This document shows positions 6,726-10,517 of a DNA stretch of 10,517 nt, in pieces. Position 1 is the stretch's first letter; each line of letters starts with the position of its first letter. Both the position numbers and the translations under genes were made by a program. The notes beneath the pieces were generated by a model. It searched no databases. It saw nothing but the letters and a program-made list of their open reading frames with translations, and had not been told where the DNA came from. This DNA comes from Conidiobolus incongruus B7586. Lineage: Eukaryota > Entomophthoromycota > Entomophthoromycetes > Entomophthorales > Conidiobolaceae. The stretch lies in NCBI GenBank assembly GCA_000697335.1, contig JNEM01013455.1, positions 1 to 10,517 on the forward strand. The letters are read 5' to 3'.

Positions 6726-7476
6726 TAGATTATCTTGTTATTGTTGTTTTATATTGTGAATATAGTTTATATTTTTTTAATATTGAATTTTAAAACTTAG
6801 TGTTACAAGTTATTAATTCGACTGTTATTATGGGATAATTTATAATATTAGAGTATTAGTGTTGAATTAAATTTAATAATTATTGAATTCATTCTTCAAA
6901 TGTTAGATAACTAAATGATTGCTATAGTTAATAACAAAAAATCATATTAAAAGTTAAATTACTATGGTATAAATATTGATCAAATAACTAATTATCATAT
7001 TATTGAATAAAATCGCAATCAATTTGATATTATAATAATTTAATATAAAAAATGATACATTTTACTAAATAATATCAATTATATTCTAATACTTAAATTT
7101 TACTGTTGGTTTTATCACCTAATAAAATAAAAGTCTTGGTGTTTTATTGAATTTTTTGCATTATATTATAATTAGCTATTGAAATTACTTTAAAAAATTA
7201 TATACTAGAATAAATTATAAAGGGTATAACTAAATTAGATTTGATAAAAGAATAAAAGTATACTATATATTGTTGTAAAGTAAGAAAATAAAAAATATAT
7301 TGTATAGATTCTAGATTTAAAAAGAAATAAGAAAGTTGTAGTATAAATCATTAAATTTGAGCAAAGGGAGTAAATAATTATATTATAGAATAATATAAAG
7401 TCAAAATTTTGTCATATTGATTTAAATATTACCATTGGAATAAAAACATTGATTTGAAAGTGTCAATTGAATGTAA
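6726..7476. other. AT-rich spacer between RRG7 and tRNA-Leu
   Basis: These 750 bases contain the RRG7 promoter on the minus side and the 5' flank of the tRNA on the plus side. Stops are dense in all frames. I see no repeat long enough to suggest a transposon remnant, although tRNA flanks are favoured insertion sites in yeasts. Confidence 0.5.
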
Positions 7477-7560
7477 GCTGATATGGCCGAGTGGTCCAAG
7501 GCGGGTGACTTAAGATCCCCTCCCGGTAACGGGGCGTGAGTTCGAACCTCACTGTCAGCA
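7477..7560 (+). tRNA. tRNA-Leu, anticodon TAA (reads UUA), no intron
   Basis: This 84-base class II tRNA has a complete cloverleaf. The acceptor is GCTGATA with TGTCAGC and discriminator A, and the D stem is GCC/GGC. The anticodon loop is CTTAAGA with TAA at 7511-7513. The long variable arm is CCCG-GTAA-CGGG, and the T arm is GTGAG-TTCGAAC-CTCAC. Internal promoter boxes are evident: A box TGGCCGAGTGG (7484-7494) and B box in GAGTTCGAACCTC. The long variable arm and the A discriminator are Leu identity features. One oddity is a T-C mismatch in the middle of the anticodon stem (7506 with 7518). The UUA codon it reads should be very common in such an AT-rich genome. Confidence 0.97.
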
Positions 7561-7563
7561 ACA

Positions 7564-7569
7564 TTTTTT
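7564..7569 (+). terminator. RNA polymerase III T-tract terminator of tRNA-Leu
   Basis: Six consecutive T residues start four bases after the tRNA 3' end, the expected Pol III termination signal. Confidence 0.85.
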
Positions 7570-8182
7570 CCAAAAATGAATAATATTTTACTATTTTTCT
7601 TTTATTTTTTTTTCAACAATAACTTATTCACTAAATTCAATCCAATCTATTTGTATTTTTTTTTAAATTCAAATTATTTTTTACCCATCAGATTAAAATT
7701 TAGTTATTAAGCTGAACATTTTTTTAATATTAAAATATAATATTCGTAATTTAGGAATTAACATTGAATCAGTTTAAATTGATAAAAAATTATAATAAAA
7801 AAATCCAATAATGAATCTATGATATGAAAAACAATACGAAATAATCATAGCTAACTTGATATTGGATTCTTTTATCACAAGTAAAAATTTAGTTAAAAGT
7901 ATTGTAAAAATACTAAATATTGTTTCGAATCGAGCAAAAAAAAAATAACATAAGTAGAAAAATAATTAAGTTTGGTCATATTATTAACAAAAGTCAATAT
8001 GAGATTGAAAGCAAATAAATAATTAAACAAGTGATAAAAGGAAAATGTATTAAAAGTCAATGAATAAATTTTATTGAAGATTGGAAGTATATTTAATCCC
8101 ATCCTATATTATATCTAAATAAATACAAAATTAATAATCATCATCCAATAAAATAAAATTAATAATAAATAAATAAAAATCA
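7570..8182. other. AT-rich spacer without recognisable gene
   Basis: Contains T- and A-rich runs, including ten A residues at 7936-7945. A 69-codon minus frame at 7893-8102 is hydrophobic and Phe/Leu/Asn-rich, as expected by chance in T-rich DNA, so I do not call it a gene. Confidence 0.5.
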
Positions 8183-8480
8183 GAGGTAACTTTAAAATTC
8201 GCTAACTGTACTAAAGTTGGACAATCTCATTCCCCAAAGGGAGAGAGACCTCGGAATCTATATTTTCATCGCCGAAGCGACTACTAGTATGGAAACTGAC
8301 CCTAACGTCCTAAAAAAACTCAGGAGATAGGTTCCAACTCCCAGTCATCTCAATTCAGTTTAGGTCGCCAAAAGTTCGAAAAAACTTCGAACGAAAGGAG
8401 AACAGGTTAGAAGAGTGACAACTGTGACAGTTTCATAGAATGGATAAACTACAATTTCATCATGATAGAATATCATGAAG
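8183..8480. ncRNA. GC island with nested complementary segments: candidate structured RNA (strand uncertain) or decayed coding fragment
   Basis: GC content is 42-47% across 8221-8400, against about 10-15% on both sides. Complementary segments visible by eye include AACTTTA/TAAAGTT (8188-8194 with 8212-8218) and GTTGGA/TCCAAC (8216-8221 with 8333-8338). The second pair encloses a hairpin TCTC-TCCC-CAAA-GGGA-GAGA (8225-8248) and a hairpin TCGC-CGAA-GCGA (8269-8280), which on the minus strand is the very stable C(UUCG)G loop. Others are CTAACTG with CAGTTTAG (8202-8208, 8356-8363), GTTCGAA/TTCGAAC (8374-8392), TATGGAAACTG with CAGTTTCATA (8288-8298, 8428-8437) and TCATGATA/TATCATGA (8460-8478). 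Some are mutually exclusive. I tested it by eye against RNase P, RNase MRP, SRP, U1-U6 and U3 landmarks and found no match. A plus frame from 8196 is open apart from TAG codons at 8328 and 8361, so a protein-gene relic remains possible. Confidence 0.4.
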
Positions 8481-9476
8481 TTATTGAATTAGAAGAATTA
8501 CCTGATTTGCTTGAAATTAGAAGTAGTTCAATACAGAACACATATTTTTATTACAAATTATTTTTATAATTAATATATATATATTTACTAATTTTCCTAA
8601 ATTATGGGATATAATTTCAAATTTTTCTAATTTTTATTAAAATTTTCTCAAATTTGTATATTTTTGGGAAACTAATTTTAATTCTTATATTTAGAATAGC
8701 TATTAAATAGATTCATTATTAACTGATATTAACACTTATTTGTCATAAATGTTTTTCATTACATATATCTATTATTAATTCTATATTAAATATTTTTATT
8801 TTAAATAAAACTAATTATAGCGTTAGATCTTGATATTAAACTATTTATATAAGACTTTTTCGAGTTTCTAGTATAGAATAACTATATATCATCTTCATGA
8901 AATCCAAGTGATAAATGGTAAAAAATAATTTTTATCCGATTTTAAAATATATGAATTATGTTATTTAAATAATTTTTAATATTTTTAACTGAAAATATTC
9001 AAATAAATTATATATTTAAAAAAGAACTTTGTTCTTAATAAATATCATATTATTTCTTCAATTGAATATTTTTATATCAGGTTTAATAATGTTTTTTAAA
9101 GACTTTATTTTCTATATAATAAAAAGTGGTAATACTCATTATTGTATTAGATATATAAGGATTATTAAATTATTTTAAAATAAATCAATTATCTATGATT
9201 TTAATTTGATTATTTTTGCTTAAACAAAATGTTTATTAAATCAAAATATTAAATGATTTCAGAATCTATAAATTACAAAGGATATTATATTTAAAAACTA
9301 ATCATTAATAGTGATTATTTGTGAAAGTATTTTTCTTATAATTTGTTATTAATTTATATTATTAGTTTAAAAAGAAAAAATTGGTAAATTTTTTAATTTG
9401 TGATTTTTCCGATACATTATTAATTTTAAAAAATTAATTATATATAAAATATACAAAAGAATTGTTATTTTCAAAC

Positions 9477-9497
9477 TATATATATATATATATATAT
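9477..9497. repeat. (TA)n microsatellite, 21 nt
   Basis: An uninterrupted alternating T/A run inside the extreme AT-rich region. It is capable of cruciform extrusion or easy unwinding. Confidence 0.85.
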
Positions 9498-9844
9498 TCA
9501 TTTATAATTAACTCTTTATAATATTTTCATTTAAAAATTTAAAATTGAATATAATTAAATATAAATTTAATATTGATTATAAAGAGTTTTTTATTTTAGT
9601 ATTATTAAAGCTTAACCATAAACCCTCTAAAACCATTAAGGTTGTTAAATAACATAAAAATGATATTTTATTTAAAACTGCCATTTATTATAAAATTGGT
9701 TTCTTTTTAAAGCTAAAAAGGATATTTTTCAAAATTTACTTAAATTTAAATTATTAATATTTATTATCAATTTTTTATTTATTAATAAAGTAAAATAAAA
9801 TATTAAAAATTATCATTTTATTTTAAATAAAAAATTATATAAAG

Positions 9845-9865
9845 TATTAAATATTAAATATTAAA
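9845..9865. repeat. Tandem heptamer TATTAAA, three exact copies
   Basis: Three perfect consecutive copies of TATTAAA, followed by TATAT. In DNA this AT-rich a short tandem can arise by slippage, so no function is inferred. Confidence 0.75.
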
Positions 9866-10517
9866 TATATGAGTGTGATATATAACTAATTTTATATTTA
9901 AATTATTCAAAAAATATAAAATAAATATTAAGTAAATTAACAAAAGCTTAGAAAACAACAAAAATACTTAAAATTAAATAAATTATATTAATATTTAATT
10001 ATAACTGGTGATTTTTATAATATATCATTATAATTAATATTTTTTAAATTTTTTTATAAATTTTTTTATTTGAAATTTATATAAGATATTAAGTTAAGTT
10101 AAAAAAATACTTTTTCAAATTCTAATAAATAAATACCTTATTTAAAAACAAATATTAACTATTATATAAGGTTATAATAATATTATAATCTTTTTAATAA
10201 ATTTTATATTATTTTTTTTAAATAAAATAGTTTTTAATTATTATTTTCATTATAAAATCAAACTTATTTATTACTTTATATTATTATTAAAAAATATTTA
10301 TAATTATTAATATATATATTTTATATAAAATAATTTAAAAAAAAGTTACCATATTTGTTATATTTATAAGATTATAACCTATATACCTATAATTATTAGA
10401 AATAATTAAATTATATATTTATTAGAAAAATTTTTTATAAATAAATTAACTTATAACATATCAAATATCTGTTTTTAATAAAGAAAACTATATTTTTAAT
10501 ATTAAAAACTTGTTAAA

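Larger units (their letters stand above)
8481..10517. other. Gene-free, extremely AT-rich region
   Basis: This is about 2 kb with no open frame of interest, no tRNA and no recognised RNA. GC content drifts downward from about 12% near 9000 to roughly 3% in several 60-base lines after 9780. It contains (TA)n runs, a short tandem heptamer and many short A/T palindromes. Possible roles are a centromere core, a replication origin region or a boundary element, but no centromere motif such as CDEI or CDEIII is convincing. Confidence 0.6.

Noticed and set aside
7893-8102. 69-codon minus frame encoding a Phe/Leu-rich hydrophobic peptide
   Set aside because: The hydrophobic composition follows directly from T-rich codons, and I see no start context, homology or GC rise.
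8183-8480. Assignment of the GC island to RNase P, RNase MRP, SRP, U3 or a spliceosomal snRNA
   Set aside because: Key conserved elements (CR-I/CR-V pair of RNase P and MRP, the SRP Alu UGUAAU motif, U3 boxes A and C, Sm sites, U6 ACAGAGA) were looked for by eye on both strands and not found.
7477-8480. LTR-type insertion next to the tRNA gene
   Set aside because: No paired terminal repeats, primer-binding site or target duplication could be seen near the tRNA.

Overview
The window looks like nuclear DNA from a very AT-rich budding yeast (Saccharomycotina). Islands of roughly 35-50% GC, which hold genes, sit in spacers of roughly 10-20% GC. The clearest evidence is a fungal 60S acidic stalk protein P1, a mitochondrial RRG7-type protein, an intron-bearing ARL2/CIN4 gene with very short introns, and an intact tRNA-Leu(UAA). 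Two CTG codons in the ARL2/CIN4 frame fall where the family has hydrophobic residues, so CTG probably means Leu here. I cannot name the genus.

Left part (1-1443): a minus-strand reading frame leaves the window at base 1. It is divergent from a four-exon ARL2/CIN4 GTPase gene on the plus strand. All exons of that GTPase can be aligned with human ARL2 without a gap (184 codons), but the frame contains two internal TGA codons, at codon 2 and at the conserved Trp77. It reads as a very young pseudogene, or as a gene needing recoding or a sequence correction. The minus-strand frame may also be damaged: its upstream extension to an ATG at 555 holds four stops.

Middle part (1444-5526): an unrecognised 197-residue protein gene (2722-3315, plus) lies between long AT-rich spacers. 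A possible small spliced minus-strand gene (5013-5373) is suggested by a perfect U1-complementary donor site.

Right part (5527-8480): P1 (minus), RRG7 (minus) and tRNA-Leu (plus) are confidently identified. A GC island at about 8183-8480, in otherwise 10-15% GC DNA, has several nested complementary segments. It is either an uncharacterised structured RNA or the relic of a protein gene.

Far right (8540-10517): about 2 kb without any gene, becoming more AT-rich toward the edge; several 60-base lines have only about 3% GC.

The genes do not form a functional pathway. Shared themes are cytosolic translation (P1, tRNA-Leu), tubulin folding (ARL2/CIN4) and mitochondrial maintenance (RRG7).
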